From: DASSSQ01 sp963839285
Lineage (GTDB): Bacteria; Actinomycetota; Thermoleophilia; Gaiellales; Gaiellaceae
Length of the DNA stretch: 64,000 bases
Direction of reading: 5' to 3'
NCBI GenBank assembly: GCA_963839285.1
Contig: CAWIUN010000020.1
Span: 434,001 to 498,000 of the forward strand
Made by a program: the position numbers and the translations under genes. Below are positions 7,522 through 17,299 of this stretch, one piece after another; within the stretch, counting starts at the first letter, position 1, and every line of letters begins with the position of its first letter. The notes under the pieces were generated by a model. The model ran no database searches and had not been told where the DNA came from. It saw only the letters and a program-made list of their open reading frames with translations.

Positions 7522-9154
7522 TCACATGCCGCGGTAGGCGTGCCCGGACATCGCGTCCGGGTCGAGCAGCACGTTCACGATCGCCGGCTCGCCGGCCGCG
7601 AGCGCGCGCTCGAGCGCGGGGGCGAGCTCGTCCGGCCGCTCGACGTGCTCGGCGTGGCCGCCGAAGACCTCCGTCAGCCGCTGGTAGGGCGTCGGCGCGA
7701 GCCGCGTCGCCACCTCGGCCTCGGCGCCGTAGAGGCCGACCTGCGGGATCCGGATCTCGCCCCAGGCGGCGTCGTTGCCGATCACGAAGACGGCCGCGAG
7801 CCCGTGGCGGGTCAGCGTCTCGAACTCGAAGCCGTTCAGGCCGAAGGCGCCGTCGCCGGCGACGACCACGACCTGCGCGTCCGGCTTCGCCGCCTTGACC
7901 CCGAGCGCGTAGGGCGGGCCGACGCCGAGGCAGCCGAACGGCCCCGGGTCGAGCCAGTGCCCCGGCCGGTGGACGCGGAGGACGCGCGAGACCGCCGCGA
8001 CCACGTCGCCGCCGTCCCCGATCACGATCGTGCCCGGGTCGAGCACCTCGTCGAGCGCCCGCCCGAGCCGGTAGTGGTGGATCGGCGCCGCGTCCGAGTC
8101 GATCTCGGCGCGGTGGCGGTCCCACCAGCCCTGCTCGGCCTCGCGGAGCCGCTCGAGCCAGGCCTCGTCGCCGCGGCGGCTCTTGACGGCGTCGGCGAGG
8201 ATGCCGAGCGCCGCGCCGGTGTCGGCGACGATCCCCGCGTCCGGCGCCCGGTTGCGGCCGAGCTCGGTCGGGTCGGCGTGGACGTGGACGAGCTTCGTCT
8301 CGGGCGCCGAAGCGGCCGAAGCCGAGCCGGAAGTCGAGCGGCGTCCCGAGCACGCAGACGACGTCGGCGGCCTCGAGCGCGCGGCCCCGCTCGTGCGCGA
8401 AGACGAGCTCGTGCTCCGGCGGCAGGGCGCCCCGGCCGGAGCCGTTCAGGAAGACCGGCAGCCGGCCGTTCTCGACGAAGAGCCCGAGCTGCTTCCAGGC
8501 GCCGTCCCACCAGACGCCGCTGCCGGCGACGACGACCGGCCGCTCGGCCCTCGCCAGCAGGTCGGCGGCCTTCATGATCTCGCGCGGGTCGCCGAAGGCC
8601 CGCGCGTCGGAGCGCGACGGCGCCGGCTCGGCCTCCTCCGGGGCCTCGTCGAAGAGGACGTCCATCGGCAGCTCGAGGTAGACGGGGCCGCGCGGCTGGG
8701 CGAGCGCGTGCCGGAACGCGGTCGCGACGAGCTCCGGGATCCGGTCGGCGGAGAGGCAGGTCGCCGCCCACTTCGTGATCGGCTTGAAGATCGAGAGCTG
8801 GTCGAGCTCCTGCAGCGCGCCCTGCCCCGCCTGGACGAGCGGTCGCGCGCCGCCGAGGACGACGAGCGGCGTCTGCGCGGCGAAGCAGTTCGCGACCGCG
8901 GTGACGACGCCGGTGACGCCCGGGCCCGCGGTCACGACCGCGACGCCGCAGCGGCGCCGGACGCGGCCCCAGGCCTCCGCGGCGTGCGCGGCGGCCTGCT
9001 CGTGGCGGACGTCGAGGACGCGGACCCCCTCGAGCCGGCAGCCCTCGTAGATCGGCATCACGTGCCCGCCCGAGAGCGTGAAGACCGTGTCGATGCCCTC
9101 GGCTGCGATCGCCCGGGCGGCGAGGCGGCCTCCCTGCATGCGCTCGGCCATCAC
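7522..9154 (-). CDS. Thiamine-diphosphate-dependent enzyme, acetolactate-synthase family (frame break near 8315)
   Basis: About 543 residues with the three-domain ThDP fold. The PYR domain has the activating Glu in DVRHEQAAAHAAEAWGR (about residue 53). A central domain follows (PVVVAGSGVWWD). The PP domain has GDGAFGLNGFEFETL ending in VIGND, the GDG-x~25-N Mg/ThDP motif. The protein may be an acetolactate synthase large subunit, but no ilvN, ilvC or other ilv gene is near, so a related 2-oxoacid or acyl-CoA decarboxylase/lyase is equally possible. The frame is lost within LGFGRFGA; removing one base gives ETKLVHVHADPTELG. Start GTG at 9154 lies 6 nt from a TAGCCT box; ATG at 9151 is the alternative. 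Confidence 0.75.
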
Positions 9155-9160
9155 CGGCGT

Positions 9161-9166
9161 AGGCTA
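9161..9166 (-). promoter_or_regulatory. -10 box of ThDP enzyme gene (leaderless type)
   Basis: TAGCCT lies 6 nt before GTG at 9154 and 9 nt before ATG at 9151. Confidence 0.4.
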
Positions 9167-9235
9167 GACGGAGCCGCCCGGCAGCGCAGGAGAGCGCTCC
9201 GCCGGCTCCGGAGCGGGAACCCGCGGGCCTGACCC

Positions 9236-9241
9236 TAGAAT
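9236..9241 (+). promoter_or_regulatory. -10 box of rnz (leaderless type)
   Basis: TAGAAT lies 6 nt before the GTG start at 9248; no Shine-Dalgarno sequence intervenes. Confidence 0.45.
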
Positions 9242-9247
9242 CGGCTC

Positions 9248-10252
9248 GTGGACCTCGACCTCGTCTTCCTCGGCACCTCGGGCGGGATGCCGACCGCGCA
9301 GCGGGGGCCCTCGGCGACGCTGATCCGCCGCGGCGGCGAGCGGATCCTGTTCGACTGCGGCGAGGGGACGCAGCGGCAGCTGCTGCGCTCGACCGTCGGC
9401 CTCGTCGACATCCCGGACGTCTTCCTGACGCACTTCCACGCCGACCACTACCTCGGCCTGCCGGGGATGCTGAAGACGTTCGCGCTGCGCGGCCGCGACG
9501 TGCCGCTGACCGTGCACGGGCCGCCGGGGCTGCGCGACCTGTTCGGCTCGCTGCGGCGGATCTTCGGGAAGCTGACCTACCCGGTCGAGCTCGTCGAGCT
9601 GCGCGCCGGCGAGGCGCTCGCGCGCGACGGCTACGCGCTCGTGCCGTTCGCGGTCGCCCACGGGGTCTCGGCGCTCGGCTACGCGCTCGTCGAGGAGCCG
9701 CGCCCGGGCCGCTTCGACGTCGCCGCCGCGGACGCGCTCGGCGTTCCCTCCGGCCCGGAGCGGGGCGCGCTGCAGCGCGGCGAGTCGATCACGCTCGCCG
9801 ACGGCCGCACGATCACGCCCGACGCGGTGCTCGGCGAGTCGCGGGCGGGGCGGAGGGTGGTGCTGGCGGGCGACACGGCGCCGTGCGAGGCCGTCCGCGA
9901 GGCGGCCCGCGGCGCCGACGTGCTCGTCCACGAGGCGACCTTCGCGGAGGAGGAGGCCGACCGCGCGGCCGAGACCTCGCACTCGACCGCGCTCGGCGCC
10001 GCCGAGGTCGCGCGCGAGGCGGCCGTCGGGCTGCTCGCGCTGACGCATCTCTCGCCGCGCTACTTCGGCCGCGAGATCGAGGCGGAGGCGCGCGCCGTCT
10101 TCCCCGAGACGGTCGTGCCGAAGGACTTCGATATCGTCGAGGTCCGGTTCGAGGAACGCGGCGGCGCCCGGCTGCTCCGGCGGGCCGCCCGCCCCGACCG
10201 CGACCGCACGCTTTCCGAGACGGCCCACGAGAAGGAGACGAGCGTCGGATGA
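9248..10252 (+). CDS. rnz: Ribonuclease Z
   Basis: tRNA 3'-processing endonuclease of the metallo-beta-lactamase fold, 334 residues. The zinc site is seen in LTHFHADHYLGLPG (HxHxDH), HG in VAHGVSALGY, GDT in VLAGDTAP, and SHST with the late His in LTHLSPRY. The opening FLGTSGGMPTAQRGPSA is typical of RNase Z. It cleaves pre-tRNA after the discriminator base; the tRNA-Arg in this window lacks an encoded CCA and would be a substrate. The following small gene overlaps its stop (ATGA). The last ~25 residues (RRAARPDRDRTLSETAHEKE) form a charged tail beyond the usual end. Confidence 0.92.
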   Translation: MDLDLVFLGTSGGMPTAQRGPSATLIRRGGERILFDCGEGTQRQLLRSTVGLVDIPDVFLTHFHADHYLGLPGMLKTFALRGRDVPLTVHGPPGLRDLFGSLRRIFGKLTYPVELVELRAGEALARDGYALVPFAVAHGVSALGYALVEEPRPGRFDVAAADALGVPSGPERGALQRGESITLADGRTITPDAVLGESRAGRRVVLAGDTAPCEAVREAARGADVLVHEATFAEEEADRAAETSHSTALGAAEVAREAAVGLLALTHLSPRYFGREIEAEARAVFPETVVPKDFDIVEVRFEERGGARLLRRAARPDRDRTLSETAHEKETSVG

Positions 10253-10459
10253 CCCGGATGGTTCAGGCAGCGCTGGCGGACGGCATCGTCGACGCCGAGG
10301 AGCTCCAGGCGATCCTGGAGCGGGCGGGAATCGACTCGCAGCTCGAGCCGGCGGTCGACCTGCACCCCACGGCGACCGAGGACGCCCCCCAGAAGGTGCT
10401 CGTGCCCGAGGAGCGGCTCGAGGACGCGCTGCAGGCGATCGAGGCGATGACCGAGCCGG

Positions 10460-10479
<20 letters not shown>
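10249..10479 (+). CDS. Small acidic protein, DUF2007-like
   Basis: A 76-residue protein resembling DUF2007 (putative signal-transducing) domains. It opens with AALADGIVDAEELQAILERAGIDS, read as a helix expected to choose between ligands, and ends with QKVLVPEERLEDALQAIEAM, the typical VLVPEEDLERA block. It has no catalytic residues I can identify. Its ATG overlaps the rnz stop, and its stop lies inside the next gene, so all three are translationally coupled. Confidence 0.65.
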
Positions 10480-11189
<710 letters not shown>

Positions 11190-11215
<26 letters not shown>

Positions 11216-13178
11216 CGCCGACCGTCCCGTCGGGGACGAGCACGAGCCTGCAGGTGCCGGGATGCGGCTCGACCGGGACGACGACGGCGGTGCTCTCGTC
11301 GCCGGCGAGCGCGACGCGGCGGACGCTCCTCCCGTCGAGCCGGACGTCGACGTGCACGTCGGTCCCCTTGCCGAGCAGCGTCACCGAGAACGAGCCGCTG
11401 CGGCAGTCGTAGGCGGTCAGGTCGGCGCGCGCGTAGAGGTCGCCGTTCGGCTGCAGCCCGCGGACGATCAGGAGCAGCCGCGGCGGGTCGTCGAGGCGCC
11501 AGAGCTGCAGCGCGAGCGCGTCCGACTCCTGCAGCGTCGTCGAGGCGACCACCTCGCCGCCCGCCTGGACGTTGGAGGGGAGGACGACGTAGCGGGCGGG
11601 GAGCGGGCGGTCGCCGACCCGCAGCAGCCCGTCGCCGCCGACCTGCAGCGGTCGCTGCGGCAGGGCGCCCGGGACGCGCTCGCCCGGGAGGTCGTAGACG
11701 TGCTCGAGGCGCGTGTTCCAGAAGAGCTGCGCCCAGACGGCGTTCCAGTAGGCGCCGCCGGCGAAGACGTAGCCGGCGGGCGCGTCGGCGGCGCGGTCGA
11801 CCCAGCGCGGGTCCCCGCCGACGAGCAGCAGCTGCCGCCGCGCGGACTCGTCCCGCACCTGCAGGCTCGCGGCGGCGGAGCCCGCGACGAGCGCCGCTCC
11901 GACGACGACCGCGGCGGCGGGGAGCGCGCGCCGCGGCAGCAGCGCGAACGCCGCCGCGAGCGCGGCCGCCGGGACCGCGATCACGAGCGTCGGGTCGAGG
12001 CCGGGGTGCGAGCCGAGCAGGCGCAGGACGGCGGCGAACGTGAACGAGTCCGGGGCCGCCTCCGGGATCACGAACGTCCGGTACGGGACGACGAGGACGA
12101 GCGCCGCCGCCGCGAGCGCGATCGCGGCGGCGGCGGCGTAGGTCCGCGGAGCGCCGCGGCCGAGCCAGACCGCGAGCGCGAGGAAGAGCAGCGGCGCGAG
12201 CCCGAGCAGGTCGCGCTCCTCGATCCGGCCGGCGTGCTCGGAGGCGAAGACGCCGACCTCGGCGACGATCCAGACGGCGAAGGAGACCGCGACGGCGAGG
12301 TAGGCGCGGATCGCGGGCGAGGGCTCGCGACGCCGCAGCGCCTGCACGAGCAGGAGCGCCAGCGCGCACGCGGGGACGACGCCGCAGAGCAGCAGCAGGT
12401 CGGCGGCGTGGTAGAGGACGTAGCGGCCCGCGTCGCCCGTCGAGTAGGTCGTGTCCGCGGCGGCCGCGTAGCCGCCGAGCCCCGAGGAGCCGCGGAGCGC
12501 GAACCAGGCGACGGCGGCGATGCCGGCCAGCGCCGCCGGCCAGAATGCCCGCAGGCGCCGCGGCTCCCGGTCGAGCAGCGCCTCGAGCAGGATCGCCGTC
12601 AGCACCGCGGGCACGAGCACGAGCGCCTGCAGCCGGGTCGCGACCGCGAAGGCGACGGCGGCGACGAGCAGCGCCTGCCGCTGCAGGGTCGGGCGCTCGA
12701 GCGCCGCCGCGGCCGCCCAGGCGGCGAGGACGAGCACCGGGAAGAAGACGACCTCCGTCATCACCGTGCCCGCGTAGGCGAGCCCCGGGATCGTCAGCGT
12801 CAGCGCCGCCGCGACGAGCGCCCAGCGCGGCCCCGCCAGCCGCCGGCCCCAGCAGAAGACCGGCACCGCGGCGAGCGACATCGTCGCCGCCTGCATCGCC
12901 TTCAGCGCCTCGTACCCGCTCGTGACGCCGCCGAGCGAGAGCGGCAGCCCGGCGAACGCGGGGTAGACGAGCGAGTAGTAGGGCGTGTCGCCGCCGAGCA
13001 CGGACAGCCGGCCGTCGTGCCAGACGCCGCGGCCGAGCAGCGCGTAGAGCATCTCGTCCGGCGCGATCCACGGGGTCGGAACGGCGTGCGCGGCGACGAA
13101 GCGCAGCGCAGCGGAGACGGCGACGAGCGCGGCGAGGGCGGCGGCCGCCGGGACGCGCGTGGGGGGCCTCCGGAGCAT
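11190..13178 (-). CDS. Large integral membrane protein, GT-C glycosyltransferase-like
   Basis: 662 residues. After a first membrane helix (residues 9-28) comes a periplasmic loop with PTPWIAPDEMLYALLGRG; the acidic DE pair is placed where GT-C enzymes (ArnT/PMT type) have their catalytic acid. About ten further hydrophobic segments follow, then a soluble C-terminal domain (~residue 440 on) with YVFAGGAYWNAVWAQLFWN and beta-rich sequence to the end. Such proteins use polyprenyl-phosphate sugars to glycosylate lipids or proteins outside the membrane. ATG at 13178 was chosen because the reading frame upstream runs through the PyrR regulatory site of the divergent pyr operon. Donor and acceptor are unknown. 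Confidence 0.65.
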
Positions 13179-13231
13179 CCGGCTGCCCCATTCAACCGGA
13201 AACGGCCCTCGCGTCCGTCCGCAGGTCCAGC

Positions 13232-13285
13232 TACTGTCCCCCGCGGCACGACCCTTTAACTCCGTCCAGCGAGGCGGGAAAGGAG
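13232..13285 (+). promoter_or_regulatory. pyr operon promoter and PyrR-binding RNA hairpin
   Basis: A -10-like TACTGT (13232-13237) is followed by a leader containing CCTTTAACTCCGTCCAGCGA then GGCGGGAAAGG (13253-13283). The RNA folds as lower stem CCUUU/AAAGG, an internal loop, upper stem CCG/CGG and the terminal loop UCCAGCGAGG, the known PyrR binding-loop pattern. The lower stem takes up part of the AAGGAG Shine-Dalgarno sequence of pyrR. PyrR with UMP bound should therefore block translation of pyrR and the coupled genes. Confidence 0.85.
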
Positions 13286-13289
13286 TGAG

Positions 13290-13895
13290 ATGCAGCAGCA
13301 TGCCGTCACGCCCGCGGGCAGGATCCTGCTCGACGAGGAAGCCCTCGGGCGGACGCTCTCCCGGATCGCGCACGAGATCATCGAGCGCAACGACGACCTC
13401 GAGGCGGTCGCGCTCGTGGGCATCCACACGCGCGGCGTCCCGCTGGCCCAGCGCCTGCGCCGGCTGATCGAGGAGCGCGCGGAGGTCGAGCTCGACCTCG
13501 GCCAGCTCGACATCACCTTCCACCGCGACGACGTCGCCGTCCGCGGCGGCCGCGGCGAGGAGCTGCGGCCGCCCGAGCGGGCGCAGCCGGTCGTCCGCGA
13601 CTCGCGGCTCGACTTCGACCTCGAGGGCCGGACCGTGATCCTGGTCGACGACGTCCTCTACACCGGCCGCACGATCCGCGCCGCGATCGAGGCGCTCTTC
13701 GACTACGGCCGCCCCGACCGCGTCCAGCTCGCCGTCGTCGCCGACCGCGGCCACCGCGAGCTGCCGATCCGGCCGGACTACGTCGGCAAGAACCTGCCCA
13801 CCGCGCGCGGCGAGCGCGTCCAGGTGCAGCTCGTCGAGGTCGACGAGGTCGACCGCGTGCTGCTCGTCTCGGAGCCAGAGGAGGTCCACGAATGA
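13290..13895 (+). CDS. pyrR: PyrR, pyrimidine operon regulator / uracil phosphoribosyltransferase
   Basis: 201 residues of the type I phosphoribosyltransferase fold. The PRPP loop is VILVDDVLYTGRT (about residue 113). The C-terminal part has DYGRPDRVQLAVVADRGHRE and RPDYVGKNLPT, both typical of PyrR. It binds UMP and then a hairpin in pyr mRNA; such a hairpin covers its own Shine-Dalgarno sequence just upstream. ATG at 13290 follows AAGGAG at 8-nt spacing. It overlaps pyrB by ATGA. Confidence 0.95.
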   Translation: MQQHAVTPAGRILLDEEALGRTLSRIAHEIIERNDDLEAVALVGIHTRGVPLAQRLRRLIEERAEVELDLGQLDITFHRDDVAVRGGRGEELRPPERAQPVVRDSRLDFDLEGRTVILVDDVLYTGRTIRAAIEALFDYGRPDRVQLAVVADRGHRELPIRPDYVGKNLPTARGERVQVQLVEVDEVDRVLLVSEPEEVHE

Positions 13896-14893
13896 TCCGC
13901 GTCGTCCACGACGACCTGCCCCCGACGAGGCCGGAGCGCCGGCACTTCGTCTCGATCGCCGACGTCACGCGCGACGACGTCGAGCGGCTGCTCTCGCTCG
14001 CCGAGAGCTTCGAGCGGACGCTCGAGCGCGAGGTCAAGAAGCTGCCGACGCTGAAGGGGCGGCTCGTGATCAACGTCTTCTACGAGTCCTCGACCCGCAC
14101 CTCGTCCTCGTTCGAGCTGGCCGCGAAGCGGCTCTCGGCGGACACGATGTCGATCAAGGCCTCCGGCTCCTCGGTCGACAAGGGCGAGTCGCTCAAGGAC
14201 ACGGCCCTGACGCTGTCGGCCTACGACCCCGACGTGATCGTGATCCGGCACCCGGAGATCGGCGCGCCGCAGCTCGTCGCCCGCTGCACCGACGCGCACC
14301 TCGTCAACGCGGGCGACGGCAAGCACCAGCACCCGACCCAGGCGCTGCTCGACCTCTACGCGATCAAGCAGGCGTGCGGGCGGATCGAGGGCCTGCACGT
14401 CGCGATCGTCGGCGACGTCCTCCACTCGCGCGTCGCCCGCTCGGACGTCCAGGCGCTGCGGCTGCTGGGCGCGAAGGTGACGCTCGTCGGCCCGCCGGCG
14501 CTGATCCCGCGCGGGATCGAGGCGACCGGCGTCGAGGTCTCCTACGACATCGGCGCGATCGCCGACGCCGACCTCGTCTACGTCCTGCGGATGCAGGACG
14601 AGCGGATGCTCGAGGGCGCCAACTACGTCCCGAGCCTGCGCGAGTACAGCGCCCGCTGGGGCGTCACCCCGGAGCGGATCCGCCCCGGCCAGAAGGTGAT
14701 GCACCCCGGGCCGATGAACCGCGGCGTCGAGATCGACCCGGTCGTCGCCGACGCGGCGAACGCGCTGATCATCGACCAGGTGCGGGCCGGGCTCGTGACC
14801 CGGATGGCGGTGCTCTACGACCTCTTGACCCACGGCCCGGCTCCCGTCTCGGTGGGCGCGGCCGACCCGCTCGTCGCCGAGGAGGTGGCCTGA
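13892..14893 (+). CDS. pyrB: Aspartate carbamoyltransferase, catalytic subunit
   Basis: Condenses carbamoyl phosphate with aspartate in the second step of UMP synthesis. 333 residues. The carbamoyl-phosphate loop FYESSTRTSSSFELAAKRL (about residues 64-82), the HPTQALLDLYAI stretch, and LRMQDERM and MHPGPMNRGVEID at the aspartate site are all intact. No pyrI (regulatory subunit) is present in the operon, so it should act as the catalytic trimer. ATG overlaps the pyrR stop. Confidence 0.96.
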   Translation: MIRVVHDDLPPTRPERRHFVSIADVTRDDVERLLSLAESFERTLEREVKKLPTLKGRLVINVFYESSTRTSSSFELAAKRLSADTMSIKASGSSVDKGESLKDTALTLSAYDPDVIVIRHPEIGAPQLVARCTDAHLVNAGDGKHQHPTQALLDLYAIKQACGRIEGLHVAIVGDVLHSRVARSDVQALRLLGAKVTLVGPPALIPRGIEATGVEVSYDIGAIADADLVYVLRMQDERMLEGANYVPSLREYSARWGVTPERIRPGQKVMHPGPMNRGVEIDPVVADAANALIIDQVRAGLVTRMAVLYDLLTHGPAPVSVGAADPLVAEEVA

Positions 14894-14894
14894 G

Positions 14895-16199
14895 ATGAGC
14901 GTCCTGCACGGAAAGCACGGCGCCGAGAACCTGGTCGTCCGCGGAGCCCGCGTGCTCGACCCGGCCGAGGGGATCGACCGGATCCTCGACGTCCGCATCG
15001 ACGGCGGTGTGATCGCCCAGGTCGGAGAGCGGCTCGACACGAACGAGCATCGCGTCCTCGAGGGCCGGGGCCTCGTGCTCGCGCCCGCCTTCGTCGACCC
15101 GCACGTGCACCTGCGCACGCCGGGCCGCGAGGACGAGGAGACGATCGCGACCGGCACCGCGGCCGCGGCCGCCGGCGGCTACTGCGCGATCCTGGCGATG
15201 CCGAACACCGACCCGGTCGTCGACTCGGCCTCGGTGCTCGGCTCGCTCGTCGAGACGGCGAAGCTCGAGGCCGAGGTGCCGGTCGGCTTCCTCGCCGCGA
15301 TCACCAAGGGCCAGTCCGGCTCGGAGCTGACGGAGATGGGCGAGCTCGCCGACGCGGGCGCGGCCGGCTTCTCCGACGACGGGCATCCGGTCGTCTCGCC
15401 GGGGCTGATGCGGCGGGCGCTCCAGTACACGGCCGTCGCCAGGCGGCCGCTCGCCGTCCACTGCGAGGAGCCGACCCTGACCCGCGGCGGCCAGATGCAC
15501 GAGGGCTCCGTCTCGGCCGAGCTCGGCTTCGGCGGCTGGCCCTCGGTCGGCGAGAGCCTGATGGTCGAGCGCGACCTGGCGCTCGCCGCCTACGAGGAGC
15601 GGCCGATCCACCTGCTGCACCTCTCCGCCGGCGAGTCGGTCGCGGCGCTCCGGCGCGCGCAGGCGGCGGGCGTCGACGCGAGCGGCGAGGCGACCCCGCA
15701 CCACCTCGTCCTCACCGACGACGCCGTCCGCTCGCTCGACCCGAACGTGAAGATGAACCCGCCCGTGCGGGCCGAGTCCGACCGGGCGGCGCTGCTCGAG
15801 GCGCTCCGCGACGGGACGATCGCGGCGATCGCGACCGACCACGCCCCGCACGCGCGGCACGAGAAGGAGGTGCCGTTCGAGGCGGCGCCGTTCGGCGTCA
15901 CCGGGCTCGAGACCGCCTTCGCGGTGCTCTACTCGCGCCTCGTCGAGCCGGGGATCCTGCCGCTCGAGACGCTGCTCCTGCGGCTCTCGGCCGGGCCGGC
16001 GCAGATCTTCGGGCTCGAGCGCCCGCGGGTCGCGGTCGGCGCGCAGGCGAACCTCGTCCTGCTCGACCTGAAGGCCGAGTGGCGCGTCGGCGAGAGCGGC
16101 TTCCGCTCGCGCTCGGTCAACTCGTGGCTGCTCGGCGAGCGGCTGCGGGGGAGGCCGGCGGCGACGATCGCCGCCGGGCGGCTAGCGTTCGCGGCATGA
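14895..16199 (+). CDS. pyrC: Dihydroorotase
   Basis: 434 residues, amidohydrolase fold of the class I type. Metal ligands are seen in DPHVHLRTPG (HxH), HCEEP, HLLHLSAGES and ATDHAPHAR (catalytic Asp). It closes carbamoyl aspartate to dihydroorotate. ATG follows the pyrB stop by one base, so the two are translationally coupled. The C-terminal block RSVNSWLLGERLRGRP is usual for the family. Confidence 0.96.
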   Translation: MSVLHGKHGAENLVVRGARVLDPAEGIDRILDVRIDGGVIAQVGERLDTNEHRVLEGRGLVLAPAFVDPHVHLRTPGREDEETIATGTAAAAAGGYCAILAMPNTDPVVDSASVLGSLVETAKLEAEVPVGFLAAITKGQSGSELTEMGELADAGAAGFSDDGHPVVSPGLMRRALQYTAVARRPLAVHCEEPTLTRGGQMHEGSVSAELGFGGWPSVGESLMVERDLALAAYEERPIHLLHLSAGESVAALRRAQAAGVDASGEATPHHLVLTDDAVRSLDPNVKMNPPVRAESDRAALLEALRDGTIAAIATDHAPHARHEKEVPFEAAPFGVTGLETAFAVLYSRLVEPGILPLETLLLRLSAGPAQIFGLERPRVAVGAQANLVLLDLKAEWRVGESGFRSRSVNSWLLGERLRGRPAATIAAGRLAFAA

Positions 16200-16233
16200 G
16201 GCGTAGGCTGGACGGAGCCGATCCGGGAGCGGA

Positions 16234-16254
16234 GGTGCCGGCTTTGCCGGTACC
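16234..16254 (+). promoter_or_regulatory. Hairpin just upstream of carA
   Basis: GGTGCCGGC-TTT-GCCGGTACC forms a 9-bp stem (one G-U pair) ending directly before the GGAG Shine-Dalgarno sequence of carA. It may influence carA translation or stabilise the 3' part of the operon mRNA. It does not resemble a PyrR loop. Confidence 0.35.
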
Positions 16255-16263
16255 GGAGCGGGC

Positions 16264-17299
16264 ATGAGCGCGAGCGGCTTCCTGGTGCTGGAGGACGGGA
16301 CCGTCTTCCGCGGCGCCTCGGTCGCGGCCGAGGGCTTCGCCTTCGGCGAGGCGGTCTTCACGACCGGCATGACCGGCTACCAGGAGGTCGCCACCGACCC
16401 GAGCTTCGCGGAGCAGGTCGTCTGCTTCACGGCGCCGATGGTCGGCAACTACGGCGTGGCGCGCGGACGCGACGAGTCCGCGCGCCCGCACGCCCGCGCC
16501 GTCGTCATGCGCGAGGCGCGCGGGCCGGCGTGGACGGACTGGCTGCACGAGCGCGGCGTCGTCGCCCTCTCGGGGATCGACACCCGCTCGCTCGTCCTGC
16601 ACCTGCGCGACCGCGGCGCGATGCGGGCCGCCGCGGTCGCGAACGGCTCCCCGGTCGAGGAGGCGCTCGCCGCCGTCCGCGAGCAGCCCGCGATGACGGG
16701 CCGCTCGCTCGTCGCCGGCGTCTCCTGCCCGGAGCCGTACGTCTTCGCCGAGGGCGACGTCGACGTCGCGGTCGTCGACTACGGCGTCAAGCGCTCCGTC
16801 CTGCGGCGCGTCGCGGCGGCGGGGGCGCGCGTCACGGTCTACCCGCACGACGTCGACGCCGACACGCTCGCGGGGCACCGGGGCGTCCTGCTCTCGCCCG
16901 GGCCCGGGCGATCCGGAGCCGCTCGCCGCCGAGATCGGCACCCTCCGGGAGCTGCTCGGCCGGACGCCGGTCTTCGGCATCTGCCTCGGCCACCAGCTGC
17001 TCGCGCACGCGACCGGGGGCCGCACCTTCAAGCTCCCGTTCGGCCACCGCGGCACGAACCACCCGGTCGAGGACACCCGCGACGGCACGGTGCTCGTCAC
17101 GAGCCAGAACCACGGCTTCGCCGTCGAGGCGGGCGAGGGCGTCACGCACGTCTCGCTCTACGACGGCACCGTCGAGGGCCTCTCGCTTCCCGAGCTGCGC
17201 GCGTCGTCGCTGCAGTTCCACCCCGAGGCCTCGCCCGGCCCGCACGACGCCTGGCCCGCGATCGAGACGTTCGTCCAGGCGCTGCGCGATGCCGCGTAG
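16264..17299 (+). CDS. carA: Carbamoyl-phosphate synthase small subunit (frame break near 16910)
   Basis: Glutamine amidotransferase subunit supplying ammonia to CarB. The N-terminal CPSase_sm domain (to ~residue 150) has FTTGMTGYQEVATDPS. The class I amidotransferase domain has FGICLGHQLLAHATGG with the nucleophile Cys, SQNHGFAV, and the catalytic His-Glu in LQFHPEASPGPHD. The frame is lost at LLSPGPG; one surplus G in CCCGGGCGAT restores DPEPLAAEIGTLRELLG. GTG/ATG alternatives are unnecessary, since ATG at 16264 follows GGAG. Its end overlaps carB by 11 nt. Confidence 0.92.
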
